Below are positions 51,831-59,968 of a DNA stretch of 64,000 nt, one piece after another; positions within the stretch are counted from its first letter, which is position 1; each line of letters starts with the position of its first letter. The stretch spans positions 452,418 to 516,417 of the forward strand of contig NC_014926.1 of NCBI RefSeq assembly GCF_000185805.1, written 5' to 3'. The notes beneath the pieces were generated by a model. It did no database searches, was not told the origin of the DNA, and saw only the letters and a program-made list of their open reading frames with translations. A program made the translations under genes and the position numbers. This DNA comes from Thermovibrio ammonificans HB-1 (lineage in GTDB: Bacteria; Aquificota; Aquificia; Desulfurobacteriales; Desulfurobacteriaceae).

Positions 51831-52923
51831 AGTTCTTGACTATGTTCCTGCTGGCGTTAAGGTCAGCATTAAGAGAGAAACCGCAATGCTTACAAACAAA
51901 GTGAGACTGGTCAATTCGATTAGAGCGGGAAATGTATCCGCACCTACTACACTTTTGAGAGGTGTAGCGTGCATCTACGTAGACAACCCTTATTCCCTTA
52001 GCCTGTGCTTTATACTCTATAAACTGCTGAAGCTGTGCAAAGTTCCAGCTGTGTATCCAGCGTCTATTCTGCTTGTTAACCTTAATCCTTTGCCTGATTC
52101 CCTTGAGCTTCTCAAGAACAATTACTCCACCAGCAGGAACGAGGGCAACTATTTCCTTAGCTATTTTGTGGTTAACAGCAGTCCGAAACCGTTTCTCCTT
52201 CTGCGAAAGTTTCTTAAGGTGTCTTTTAGCAGAAGGAGTGCCTTTGGACTGCAGTCTCTTGCGAAGTGCAAAGTATCTTTCAGATACGGTTCTAATGTGT
52301 CCACCGTTAAAGAACCTATTGATTTTTCCGTCGGGAGTGGAGACAACTGCAAGTTTTCGGAGTCCCAAGTCCACTCCAACACAGAAGTCAACAGGTTCTA
52401 CATCTGGAAAGTCTTTCTCAACGGTAATGTTGAGGAAAAACTTTTTGAGCTTTTTGTCATATTTGAGGTTAGTAGAGGTAACCTTCCAGTCCAAATACTG
52501 CTTGAAGTAATCAGGAATTTTTACTTTAAACTTCTGTCTTCCACCGACAGTAGCAAGGGACACTTCTTCTCTGTTGAGCCAAACGGTATAAGAACGCTTA
52601 TCGTAGCGAATAACAGGATTTTTGCTCTCTGGACACCTGCTTTTGAGTCCCTTTTTCTTTCTCTTGATTGCAGATTTGAGACTTTCAGTAGCTACGACTC
52701 TTGCAGAGATTACAAGCTGGGAAGGGAGAGAAGTTTTGTTTCTGACGGTGTAGTAGGTGAGTTTGTGGAGCTGGACTCCGTTCCAAGTTTCGGCTTCCCA
52801 CCCGATTCTGCAAGTGTAGTTGTAAGCGAACTTATACTGTTCAAGCGTTTCAAGGAGTATTTGCTTTTGTTCTTCGGTAGGTTTAAGGACGAGTTTGAGA
52901 GTTCGTTGCAGTTTCATATTCAT
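51751..52923 (-). CDS. tnpB: RNA-guided endonuclease TnpB
   Basis: A 390-residue TnpB (OrfB). The RuvC-like Asp lies in CVGVDLGLRKLAVV (about 185), Glu in GGVIVLEKLKGIRQ (about 275) and Asp in LNADLNASRNIV (about 357), all present. The zinc finger CSRCGYIS...CKHCGFS is intact, and the N-terminal helix-turn-helix MKLQRTLKLVLKPTEEQKQI is typical. So the nuclease looks functional: it would use the omega-RNA to cut DNA matching the flank of the donor site, favouring retention of the element. Start ATG 52923; a second ATG follows two codons later. Confidence 0.92.
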   Translation of the reverse strand: MNMKLQRTLKLVLKPTEEQKQILLETLEQYKFAYNYTCRIGWEAETWNGVQLHKLTYYTVRNKTSLPSQLVISARVVATESLKSAIKRKKKGLKSRCPESKNPVIRYDKRSYTVWLNREEVSLATVGGRQKFKVKIPDYFKQYLDWKVTSTNLKYDKKLKKFFLNITVEKDFPDVEPVDFCVGVDLGLRKLAVVSTPDGKINRFFNGGHIRTVSERYFALRKRLQSKGTPSAKRHLKKLSQKEKRFRTAVNHKIAKEIVALVPAGGVIVLEKLKGIRQRIKVNKQNRRWIHSWNFAQLQQFIEYKAQAKGIRVVYVDARYTSQKCSRCGYISRSNRIDQSHFVCKHCGFSLNADLNASRNIVKNYLTSLHRGEVRTGAGISAPVGRCQPS

Positions 52924-52953
52924 ATACTACTTCGATACCCGCGAAATTTCAAG

Positions 52954-52996
52954 TGCGGTCTCCTCCCTGCTTTGAAAAGCAGGGTTTCCGACCGCA
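52954..52996. repeat. nested inverted repeat at the IS left end / TPR gene leader
   Basis: Outer arms TGCGGTC (52954-52960) and GACCGCA (52990-52996); inner arms CCCTGCTTT (52965-52973) and AAAGCAGGG (52976-52984). Together a long hairpin ending one base before the ribosome site AGGGAGG of the TPR gene. Consistent with the subterminal hairpin of an IS605-type left end. Confidence 0.7.
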
Positions 52997-53008
52997 AGGG
53001 AGGTTTCT

Positions 53009-55753
53009 ATGAAAAAGGGAATTTCGACCGGACTCGTTGCCCTTCTTCTGAGCGCTTCTGCCGCCTTTGCTTCCGACCTCAATCTCGGGGTGAAGCTCTA
53101 CAGAGACGGCCTTTACTCTCTGGCCGCGAAAACTTTCAAGGAAAATATGGAAACCCTTGAGGGCAAGGAGTTTACGAAGTTTTACAGGGTTGCCTACCTC
53201 TCTTTTCTCAAGGCCCGCGACTACGCCGCCCTTAAGAAGCTGGTTGACTTTTGGCAGAGCCGATATCCGAACTTCCACAGGGGTGAGCTTCTCGCCCTCC
53301 AGACGGTTCTCGCCCTGAAAAACGGTATTCCGATTGAGAAGGCCTTTCCCGCCAAAGAGCTTCAATCCCTCCCCATATCGGAAAAGGTGGGCTTTTTCTA
53401 CGCCCTGTCGCAGGCAGACCTTCCCCCCGAGGCCGTTTACTACCTCCTTAAGGTGGCCTCAAAGAGCGTAGACCTTAAAGGTGCCGTTAAGGAGAGCGGC
53501 TTTTTAAAGAGCGCCCTTGAGAGGGCTACGAAGTCTAACGACTACACCCTCATAGACCTCATCTTCGACAACTACGGCAGGTGGTTTTCGAGCCCCGAGG
53601 CCACCTTGCAGTTCATCAGGTACCTTGAGAGGAAGGGGCGCTTTGTAGATGCCCTGGTTGAGGCCCAGAAGCTCTACAAACGTTACCCCAACCAGAGGAC
53701 GCGTTTGGAGCTTGCAAGGGCCTACTACCTTAACGGTAAGTACGACCGGGTGCTGAAGCTCCTTAAAAACCCCTCTACCCCTCAGGAGCGTTACCTGATT
53801 GCCTGGACCTACTTTAAGATGGGGAAGGCCCGCCTAATTCCGAGCGTTATAGGGATGGACGTTTCAAAACCGGCCGTTCCCCAAAGGCTGAAGGTTCTTG
53901 AAAACTTTTACGCCGGCTACTTTAACCTGCCCGAGCTTAAAAAGTTCTACCCCGACCTCTACGTTAAGGCCCTCATCTTCTCCTTCTCCACTGCTCCCCT
54001 TGAGGGCTCTGTCGGCTCCCCCCACGATAGGGGCTACTACCTTTACGAAAGGGGTCGGTTCTCCGAGGCCTCTAAGGCCTTAGAGGAGGCTCTCCAGTCG
54101 GCCGCCAACTCCTACCTGACCCCGAGGAGCCTCTACCTTTTGGGTAGGGTCGGAACCGTTAACACTTCGGTTGGTAACGTTGTCTATACTCAGCTGATGA
54201 ACAGCTACCAGAACACCCCTTACTACAGGGAGTCGGTTGTTCCGGCCGCTAAAGTTTACCTGCTGTCGGGGAACCCGGCCCTTGCCGTGAAGCTCCTCGA
54301 CTACGCAAGGAGGGAGCTCGGCTACGATACAGACAGGGTAAAGGAGCTTGAAGCCAAGGCCTTCGTTCAGCTGGGAGACTATAGAAGGGCTGTGAAGCTG
54401 CTTGGCGACTGCAGACACCTCTCCGGAGAGGGCTACACGCTGCTTGCCTTTTCTCTCTACCAGCTGGGCAAGGGTAAGGAGGCCCTTTCCGTTCTGAGGA
54501 AGGAGCTGAAAAGTAGCGGCCTTTTCCCCGAGGTTAACGGAGGCAGGGCCCTCTTTGTTGCAAGGGCCGTTAGGGCAAAAGACCCGCTAAAAGGGATTAG
54601 AGTGAACTCGCCGGTTGTTGAGGCTATGGAGGCGGTAGCTTTCGGGAACGTGAAGCTCGCCGAGCAGGTTTACCAGAGGCTTCCCCAGAGGGAGCGGCTC
54701 GCCCTTGCCCTCTTCCTGGCCCGCTACTACGAGAACAGAGACCCTAAAAAGGCCTTTTTCTACATTGCCGAGCTTATGAACCTTGCTTCTACCGACGATG
54801 TTGAGTCTTTCGCAAAGCACTACCTCAACTACCTGGCCTACAAGACCGGAGACTTTACGCCCGTTCTCTTTAACGACCCATACTTTATAGCCTACAACCC
54901 CGAGAACGCCGTGACCAGCATCTCCACCCTTGTGGCGAAAGCAGAAGATTACGCCTCTGCGGGTCAGTTCGGGAAGGCCTACGGACTGCTGAAGCTTGCC
55001 CTTGAGCGAACCACCTCTCCCGACCTGCGCCGGGAGATTGTCTACAGGCTGGTTGAGCTCGACCTTAAGCAGAAGAACTACTCAAGGGCCTTAAAGGACG
55101 CTTCGCTCCTTCCGGAGGAGAGCCAGAAGGATAGGGACTTAAAGAACTACCTGCTCTTTAGAACGTACCTTGCGATGGGTAGGCTGGTTGATGCCTACTC
55201 TGCGGCTCAAAAAGTTAAAGACGTTGATAACCTGCCCGAAGGGGTAAGGGCCTCTTTCCTTGCGAAGCTCGCCCGCTACTACAAGCTTACCGGCAACAAG
55301 GAGAGGGCCGTTGAGCTTACCCGTGAGCTTATAGAGAGGTTCGGCCTTAAAGGGGTTGACTACGATGACCTTGTCAGCCTTGCGATACTCGCTCAGGAGA
55401 GCGGGAAGCTGGACCTTGCCAAGAAGCTGATACTTCAGGCTCGGAAGAAGGCCGTTAAGCCCGAGCAGGTTGTTGAGTCTACCTTCTGGAAGGCGGCCAT
55501 AGAGGCTCAGCAGGGCGATATCGACGACGCCATAATAGACTATCTGAAGATTGCCTACGACTACTCCAAGTATGAGCCTTGGGCCTCTACTGCCCTTTAC
55601 AGGGCGGCTCAGCTCTTTGAGCAGAAAGGGGATTACAGGCAGGCCTTGAAGCTCTACGAGAAGGTGGCCAAGCTGAAGAGGGGGACAAAAGAGGGAGAGA
55701 TTGCGGCTAAAAAGGTAAAATCTCTCCTGCAAAGACTGAACGAGGAGGAGTGA
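53009..55753 (+). CDS. large exported TPR-repeat protein
   Basis: A 914-residue protein with signal peptide (MKKGISTGLVALLLSASAAF, cleavage after about residue 21). The mature part is helical repeats of TPR type throughout: e.g. LGVKLYRDGLYSLAAKTFKE (about 25), LARAYYLNGKYDRVLKLLKN (about 240) and AAQLFEQKGDYRQALKLYEK at the end. No catalytic motif. A periplasmic or outer-membrane scaffold is likely. ATG 53009 follows AGGGAGG. The stop overlaps the DUF507 start (TGATG), and four more genes follow in coupled order. Confidence 0.8.
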   Translation: MKKGISTGLVALLLSASAAFASDLNLGVKLYRDGLYSLAAKTFKENMETLEGKEFTKFYRVAYLSFLKARDYAALKKLVDFWQSRYPNFHRGELLALQTVLALKNGIPIEKAFPAKELQSLPISEKVGFFYALSQADLPPEAVYYLLKVASKSVDLKGAVKESGFLKSALERATKSNDYTLIDLIFDNYGRWFSSPEATLQFIRYLERKGRFVDALVEAQKLYKRYPNQRTRLELARAYYLNGKYDRVLKLLKNPSTPQERYLIAWTYFKMGKARLIPSVIGMDVSKPAVPQRLKVLENFYAGYFNLPELKKFYPDLYVKALIFSFSTAPLEGSVGSPHDRGYYLYERGRFSEASKALEEALQSAANSYLTPRSLYLLGRVGTVNTSVGNVVYTQLMNSYQNTPYYRESVVPAAKVYLLSGNPALAVKLLDYARRELGYDTDRVKELEAKAFVQLGDYRRAVKLLGDCRHLSGEGYTLLAFSLYQLGKGKEALSVLRKELKSSGLFPEVNGGRALFVARAVRAKDPLKGIRVNSPVVEAMEAVAFGNVKLAEQVYQRLPQRERLALALFLARYYENRDPKKAFFYIAELMNLASTDDVESFAKHYLNYLAYKTGDFTPVLFNDPYFIAYNPENAVTSISTLVAKAEDYASAGQFGKAYGLLKLALERTTSPDLRREIVYRLVELDLKQKNYSRALKDASLLPEESQKDRDLKNYLLFRTYLAMGRLVDAYSAAQKVKDVDNLPEGVRASFLAKLARYYKLTGNKERAVELTRELIERFGLKGVDYDDLVSLAILAQESGKLDLAKKLILQARKKAVKPEQVVESTFWKAAIEAQQGDIDDAIIDYLKIAYDYSKYEPWASTALYRAAQLFEQKGDYRQALKLYEKVAKLKRGTKEGEIAAKKVKSLLQRLNEEE

Positions 55754-56337
55754 TGCCTAAGAAAAACCGCTTCCTGAAGCTCCTGGCCGACAGGATTGTC
55801 GATAACCTCCTTGAGCGGGAGTTGGTTATAGCCGACAACCCCGAGGAGTTTAAAGAGAAGGTTTACACAATCCTCTACGAGGACTACAAAACCGAGAAGG
55901 AGCTTGAAGAGGAGGCGGAGAGGATAATCCAGGAGAACAGCGAAGAGGTGCTCTACAGGGGGGTCTCTTTAACCAAGGCCAGGAAGCTCGTTAAGGAGAA
56001 GCTGGCAAAGGAGAGGGGGATTCCCGTTATAGGGAGTCCGTTTTCACGGGAGAAGGCCAACTACCTTGCCGGGAAGATTCTGAGGCTGATACTTACCGAC
56101 GATACCCTTGACTACACCGAGGAGCGGGGGGTTATAAGGGGAGCCATAGTTCGTTCCTTCGACGAGGTTGCCAAGCTCCGTAAGGAGATAGACCAGAAAG
56201 TTAGGGAGAAGATTGCCTCCCACTCAAGGCCCATTTACGAGGGCACTCCCGAGTGGTACGCCCTTTACAGGCGTTACTACAACGAAGAGCTCATAGAGAG
56301 GGGACTGATTGAGCCGGAGTCGGAGTCTGAGGTGTAG
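55753..56337 (+). CDS. DUF507 family protein (tandem domain)
   Basis: 194 residues. The family pattern shows in LADRIVDNLLERELVIADNP, FKEKVYTILYEDYKTEKELE and again in the second half as LAGKILRLILTDDTLDYTEE and VRSFDEVAKLRKEIDQKVRE, i.e. two copies of the DUF507 unit. Function unknown; common in Aquificota and Deltaproteobacteria. ATG 55753 is chosen over the GTG one codon earlier because GAGGAGG spaces better. It overlaps the next gene by 29 nt. Confidence 0.8.
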   Translation: MPKKNRFLKLLADRIVDNLLERELVIADNPEEFKEKVYTILYEDYKTEKELEEEAERIIQENSEEVLYRGVSLTKARKLVKEKLAKERGIPVIGSPFSREKANYLAGKILRLILTDDTLDYTEERGVIRGAIVRSFDEVAKLRKEIDQKVREKIASHSRPIYEGTPEWYALYRRYYNEELIERGLIEPESESEV

Positions 56338-56611
56338 TTTTACCCTCCTTGTTGTCTTCTGGGCCCTTTTCGGGCCCTGGGCCTTCTATAGCTACTTCTA
56401 CGGTGAGAACTCCGTTTCTACCCTGAAGGGCCTTAAAGAGACCTACAGCCGCCTGAAGAAGGAGAGGGACTACTGGGCCGACAGGAACGAGCTTCTCAGG
56501 GAGAGGCTCCAGTCTTTTAAGGAGAACAAAGACTTCTACTACAAGAAGCTCGCCCGTGAGATGTTCGTAAAGGGCAAGGACAACGAAGATGTTATCCTCT
56601 TTGTTAAGTAA
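56309..56611 (+). CDS. FtsB/DivIC-like septum formation protein
   Basis: A 100-residue protein from TTG 56309, with GAGGGG 6 nt upstream, inside the end of the DUF507 gene. A short cytoplasmic head precedes one TM span (FTLLVVFWALFGPWAFYSYF), a coiled coil (LKETYSRLKKERDYWADRNE to about 78) and the FtsB-type end YKKLAREMFVKGKDNEDVIL. FtsB links FtsL and FtsQ in the divisome. Overlaps the next gene by 23 nt. Confidence 0.8.
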   Translation: MSRSRSLRCSFTLLVVFWALFGPWAFYSYFYGENSVSTLKGLKETYSRLKKERDYWADRNELLRERLQSFKENKDFYYKKLAREMFVKGKDNEDVILFVK

Positions 56612-57077
56612 CCTGAAGGCCTTCTTCTCTGCCTACGGCAGCTGGAAGGAGCCTTTCGGCAACTTCTCCTTCCTCGGCTCTGTTGTTCAGAAAACGGTTC
56701 ACACCACCTTTTTCATGAAAGACTACGAGCTCGTTAACCCTTTTTACCTGCTGGGCGTTTACGCGGACTCACCTCCGGTAAAGGGCGAGCTTCGGCGCCT
56801 TTTCAACCTGTTGAAGGTTGAGAGCAGGAAGCTCCTCACCCTTCCTCCGGACCACTACATCTCCACCTTCGCCCTTCTCATTTTGCCTCGGCAGGAGTTT
56901 GATATCTCCCCGGAGGAGCTTGAAGAGTTCTATCTCAGGGAATCCCTCTGGTTAGGGTTTAAAGGGTTTTACAGGTGTGGCCTTATCGTCTTTAACGGCA
57001 GGGAGTTTGTGGCTCCTAGAAAACTTGCAGACGTTTCGGCTTTCCTGAAAGGGGTAAGCGGTGAAACAGTTACTTGA
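56589..57077 (+). CDS. unknown 162-residue protein in the FtsB-like operon
   Basis: Soluble, moderately hydrophobic alpha/beta protein with no recognised family. It starts at ATG 56589 within the FtsB-like gene and ends 17 nt inside the next gene. Features such as LLKVESRKLLTLPPDHYIST and SPEELEEFYLRESLWLGFKG are not diagnostic. Tight overlaps on both sides argue that it is real and co-expressed. Confidence 0.6.
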   Translation: MLSSLLSNLKAFFSAYGSWKEPFGNFSFLGSVVQKTVHTTFFMKDYELVNPFYLLGVYADSPPVKGELRRLFNLLKVESRKLLTLPPDHYISTFALLILPRQEFDISPEELEEFYLRESLWLGFKGFYRCGLIVFNGREFVAPRKLADVSAFLKGVSGETVT

Positions 57078-57342
57078 GGCCCTCTTACTGCTTTTTCTGC
57101 TCTTTTACTACTCCGTGAAGCTCAGGAGCTTCTGCAGGGAAGCCCCCTACGGCGTGGCCCTCTCCTTCCTCTCCTTTTTCTTCTGGCCCTTTAAGGCTGC
57201 CGTTGCCGTTTTTGTAAGCCTTACCGTTACCGTTTTCCTGCTTTCTGCCTTCTCGGCCTGCAGGAAGAGCACTTTCCTGCTCCTCTACTCGGTGCTCCTT
57301 TTCCTTGTGGGGCAGCTGCTTGTGAGGCTGAAGCTCCCGTGA
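57061..57342 (+). CDS. small integral membrane protein
   Basis: 93 residues from GTG 57061, with three hydrophobic stretches (about 4-18, 33-63 and 71-88). A Lys/Arg-bearing loop LRSFCREAPYG separates the first two. No family recognised. Last gene of the plus-strand TPR-DUF507-FtsB-like run; its end is 8 nt from the convergent DUF6394 gene. Confidence 0.6.
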   Translation: MKQLLEALLLLFLLFYYSVKLRSFCREAPYGVALSFLSFFFWPFKAAVAVFVSLTVTVFLLSAFSACRKSTFLLLYSVLLFLVGQLLVRLKLP

Positions 57343-57349
57343 GAAGCTC

Positions 57350-57697
57350 CTACCACCACTCCTCCTCCCGGGCTTCAATCACCGTTTCCACTATCAGGAT
57401 GATAACCGAGAAAACGTTTGCAACCAGCGCTCCCCAGGCAAGGGCCTCTACAAGGGTGTGTCTCGTTCCCATCTCGTAGAAAATGAGTGCCGGTATAAGG
57501 TGGAGGTCTGCCGCAAGGCTCGTTGCAAGGAGCTCTGCGCTTAAGGTCTTTTTACTGCCGAGCTTTAAAAGCGTTGCTATCAGGTTGAAGGTAACCGAGG
57601 CGATTAGCTCAAAGGGGTCGCCGTCGTAAACGAAGCCGACCGTTGTTGTCAGCGACATCATAACGAAGAACGCCGTACCCACTTTACTCCAGTCCAT
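57350..57697 (-). CDS. DUF6394 family membrane protein
   Basis: A 115-residue protein with about four membrane spans: VGTAFFVMMSLTTTVGFVYD at the start, LIASVTFNLIATLLKLGSKK and a final ANVFSVIILIVETVI. The start pattern MDWSKVGTAFFVMMSLTTTV matches DUF6394, which often neighbours potassium-channel genes. Here too it follows the TrkA-N channel by 4 nt, so a role with the channel is likely. Confidence 0.75.
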   Translation of the reverse strand: MDWSKVGTAFFVMMSLTTTVGFVYDGDPFELIASVTFNLIATLLKLGSKKTLSAELLATSLAADLHLIPALIFYEMGTRHTLVEALAWGALVANVFSVIILIVETVIEAREEEWW

Positions 57698-57701
57698 TAC
57701 C

Positions 57702-58847
57702 TTAACCTCCGAGTCTCTCTTTCAGTTTCCTCTTGAGCATTGCAGAGCGGGAGGCTATCTTGCCCTTGAACAGCACCCTTACCGCCTCCTCCAGCCGCTT
57801 CCTGGGGCCCACAACAACTAAAATGTCGAGGGCGTCGATTTTTGTGTCGCCTCCGGGGGTGAATATCACTTTACCGTCGGGCTTTTTAACCGCTATAACG
57901 GTGATGCCGAACCTCCGCCGGAGGTCGAGCTCCTTCAGGGTCTTGCCCACTACGGGGGAGTCGGGCTGAACCACGAGCTCCTCTATGTCTATGAAGGTGT
58001 GCTCCCCGAAGAGTATCTCCTCCAGCAGCGATTTCTCTCCGAAAATGGGAGGCTTTCTCGCGAGTATCGCAACCCTCTTTGAGATTATGTCGGGGATGGT
58101 CTCAACGTAGTCGGCCCCTACGAGCTTTAACTTCTCCTTGAACTCCTTCCTCTTTACCAGGCCGATTGTGAAAAACGGGTAGATGTTGTTCTTGTTTACC
58201 ACGTTCTTAACCGTTAGGGTAATCGCCAAGTTCTTGTAGTCGTCGGCGGTTGCCACCACCGCTCCCACTGCGCTCTCTATGTTGGCAAGGTAGAGGGTGT
58301 TCTCCTCTGTTGGTGGCAAGTTCAGGTAGTAGCGTATCTGGTGTTTCTGGGCCAGCTCTTCCAGCTTTTCGTTTTCGTCTACCACCACAACGGGGATTTT
58401 GTAGTAGTGGAGCTCTCTTATCAGGTTTAAGGTGTAGTCGTTGAGTCCGAACACTATGTAGTGCCCCTTTAGGGCGGAGATGTCGTTAACCATCTTCCTG
58501 AACCTCAGAATTTTTTTTACCTCTCCGCTGGTTACGATGTTTATGAGAACGGCCAGGGAGTAGCCCATTACGGCTCCCACGCCTATTGTCATAACGGCCA
58601 GGTTGAAAACCCTATCCTTGGCCGTCATGTTCCACATCTCACCGTAGCCTATGGTGGTAACCGTTAAAACGGTCATGTAAAAGGCCTTGAGGAGCCCCAC
58701 CCCCGATATGACCATGTAGCCGATTGTCGATACCATGATGGTTATCAGGGCTATGATGAGGGGGGCCCTGAACTTCATTACAACTTCGAGGATTTTCTCC
58801 TGGCCGAACTGAGGAGGGATTCGCTTTTTAATCTCTCTCTTCCCCAC
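57702..58847 (-). CDS. two-TM potassium channel with RCK (TrkA-N/TrkA-C) domains
   Basis: A 381-residue channel protein. Two TM spans (about 30-52 and 82-105) flank the pore loop with selectivity filter TVTTIGYGEMW (TIGYGE). The RCK-N Rossmann domain starts GHYIVFGLNDYTLNLIRELH (GLNDYT in place of GFGRVG) with acidic VVVDENEK (about 155), and a TrkA-C domain occupies about 290-365. MthK/Kch-like; gates K+ in response to a ligand bound by RCK. Probably an operon with DUF6394. Confidence 0.9.
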   Translation of the reverse strand: MGKREIKKRIPPQFGQEKILEVVMKFRAPLIIALITIMVSTIGYMVISGVGLLKAFYMTVLTVTTIGYGEMWNMTAKDRVFNLAVMTIGVGAVMGYSLAVLINIVTSGEVKKILRFRKMVNDISALKGHYIVFGLNDYTLNLIRELHYYKIPVVVVDENEKLEELAQKHQIRYYLNLPPTEENTLYLANIESAVGAVVATADDYKNLAITLTVKNVVNKNNIYPFFTIGLVKRKEFKEKLKLVGADYVETIPDIISKRVAILARKPPIFGEKSLLEEILFGEHTFIDIEELVVQPDSPVVGKTLKELDLRRRFGITVIAVKKPDGKVIFTPGGDTKIDALDILVVVGPRKRLEEAVRVLFKGKIASRSAMLKRKLKERLGG

Positions 58848-58858
58848 TCCTTCCTTCC

Positions 58859-59968
58859 CTACCTGAGGTAGCTGTAAAGGCGTTCAAGGGCTTCCAGTAT
58901 CTTCTCCGTTTCCGTGCAGAAGGAGAACCTAACGAATTTCTCGGTTCCATTATAGCCGAAGTCCCTTCCGGGCGTTACTGCAACGCTTGTTCTCTCAAGG
59001 AGTTCAAACGCAAACTTGAAGGAGTCTTCGGTGAAGGGAGAGGCGTCTGCCCAGATGTAGAAGGCCCCTTTGGGCTCTACCGGAACCTTAAAGCCAATCT
59101 CTTTCAGGCCGTTTAGGAGTATCTCCTTGCGCTTTCTGAATACCTTAACGTTTTCCTGAAGCTCGCTTAATACCTCTTCACTGAAGCACTCAACGGCCGC
59201 CAGCTGGGAGAGGGTTGGAGGTGCTATCACCGTGTTCTGGAGGATTGCGTTTATCGGTTCAACCATATCCGGGGACGCGATTAGCCAGCCCACCCGCCAG
59301 CCGGTCATCAGGAAGAACTTTGAAAAGCCGTTAACAACTATACAGTTCCTCGTTACCTCAAGGGCCGACGGAGCTTCCTCCCCGTAGGTGAGCCCGTGGT
59401 ATATCTCGTCTGAAATGAGGAAGGCCCTTTTGGAGAGCTTCTCCAGCTCCCTTTTGGTGTAAACGGCTCCGGAGGGGTTTGCGGGCGAGTTCACTATCAG
59501 GGCCGGGGTGTTTACCTGAAACGGCCTGACCTTGAAGGAGTTTTCGGGGCCTACCGGAAGGGCAACCCCCTCTTCCCCGAGAACCTTCAAGATGTTCTTG
59601 TAGCACGGATATCCGGGGTCTGTAAACGATATTTCCCCTACAAGGCGTGAAACGGTTTTGAGGGCCGCAACTAATCCCGGCGAGCTTCCCGGCGTTACAA
59701 CAACCTGCTCGGGCTCAACAACAACCCTGTAGCGGCTGTAGTAGAACTCGGCTATCGCCTCCTTTAGTTTGGGTATACCGGTTGCCGGCGTGTACTTGAG
59801 CTCCGTTTCCGTAAGAAGCTCGGCGGCTTTTCTCTTGACCCTTTCAGGAACCGGGAGGTCGGGCTCACCGATTTCGAGGTGGATAACCTCCCTGCCCCTC
59901 TTTTCAAGCTCCTTTGCCCTTTCAAGAACCTGCATTACGTAGAAGGGCTCTATCTGAAACTTCTCCAT
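58859..59968 (-). CDS. class I/II pyridoxal-phosphate aminotransferase
   Basis: A 369-residue fold-type I aminotransferase. IHLEIGEPDLPVPERVKRKA (about 30), VTPGSSPGLVAAL (PLP phosphate site, about 92), VNSPANPSGAVYTKRELEKL and the PLP lysine in VVNGFSKFFLMTGWRVGWLI (about 225) are present. Substrate cannot be set from sequence; aspartate/aromatic or alanine transaminase are candidates. Overlaps mtaB by 47 nt, an unusually long coupling. Confidence 0.88.
   Translation of the reverse strand: MEKFQIEPFYVMQVLERAKELEKRGREVIHLEIGEPDLPVPERVKRKAAELLTETELKYTPATGIPKLKEAIAEFYYSRYRVVVEPEQVVVTPGSSPGLVAALKTVSRLVGEISFTDPGYPCYKNILKVLGEEGVALPVGPENSFKVRPFQVNTPALIVNSPANPSGAVYTKRELEKLSKRAFLISDEIYHGLTYGEEAPSALEVTRNCIVVNGFSKFFLMTGWRVGWLIASPDMVEPINAILQNTVIAPPTLSQLAAVECFSEEVLSELQENVKVFRKRKEILLNGLKEIGFKVPVEPKGAFYIWADASPFTEDSFKFAFELLERTSVAVTPGRDFGYNGTEKFVRFSFCTETEKILEALERLYSYLR

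Larger units (their letters stand above)
51686..53000 (-). mobile_element. IS200/IS605-family, TnpB-only (IS1341-type) insertion
   Basis: A tnpB gene with recognisable right-end RNA-like sequence and a left-end hairpin region, but no tnpA. The right end is put at GTTGAC (plus 51691-51686) after the hairpin CCTCCGAC-TTTA-GTCGGGGG, a form typical of IS605 right ends. The left end lies within 52924-53000, where a nested inverted repeat sits; the exact base cannot be set. It is placed between uvrB and the TPR gene. A missing tnpA means movement needs a transposase in trans. Confidence 0.75.
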
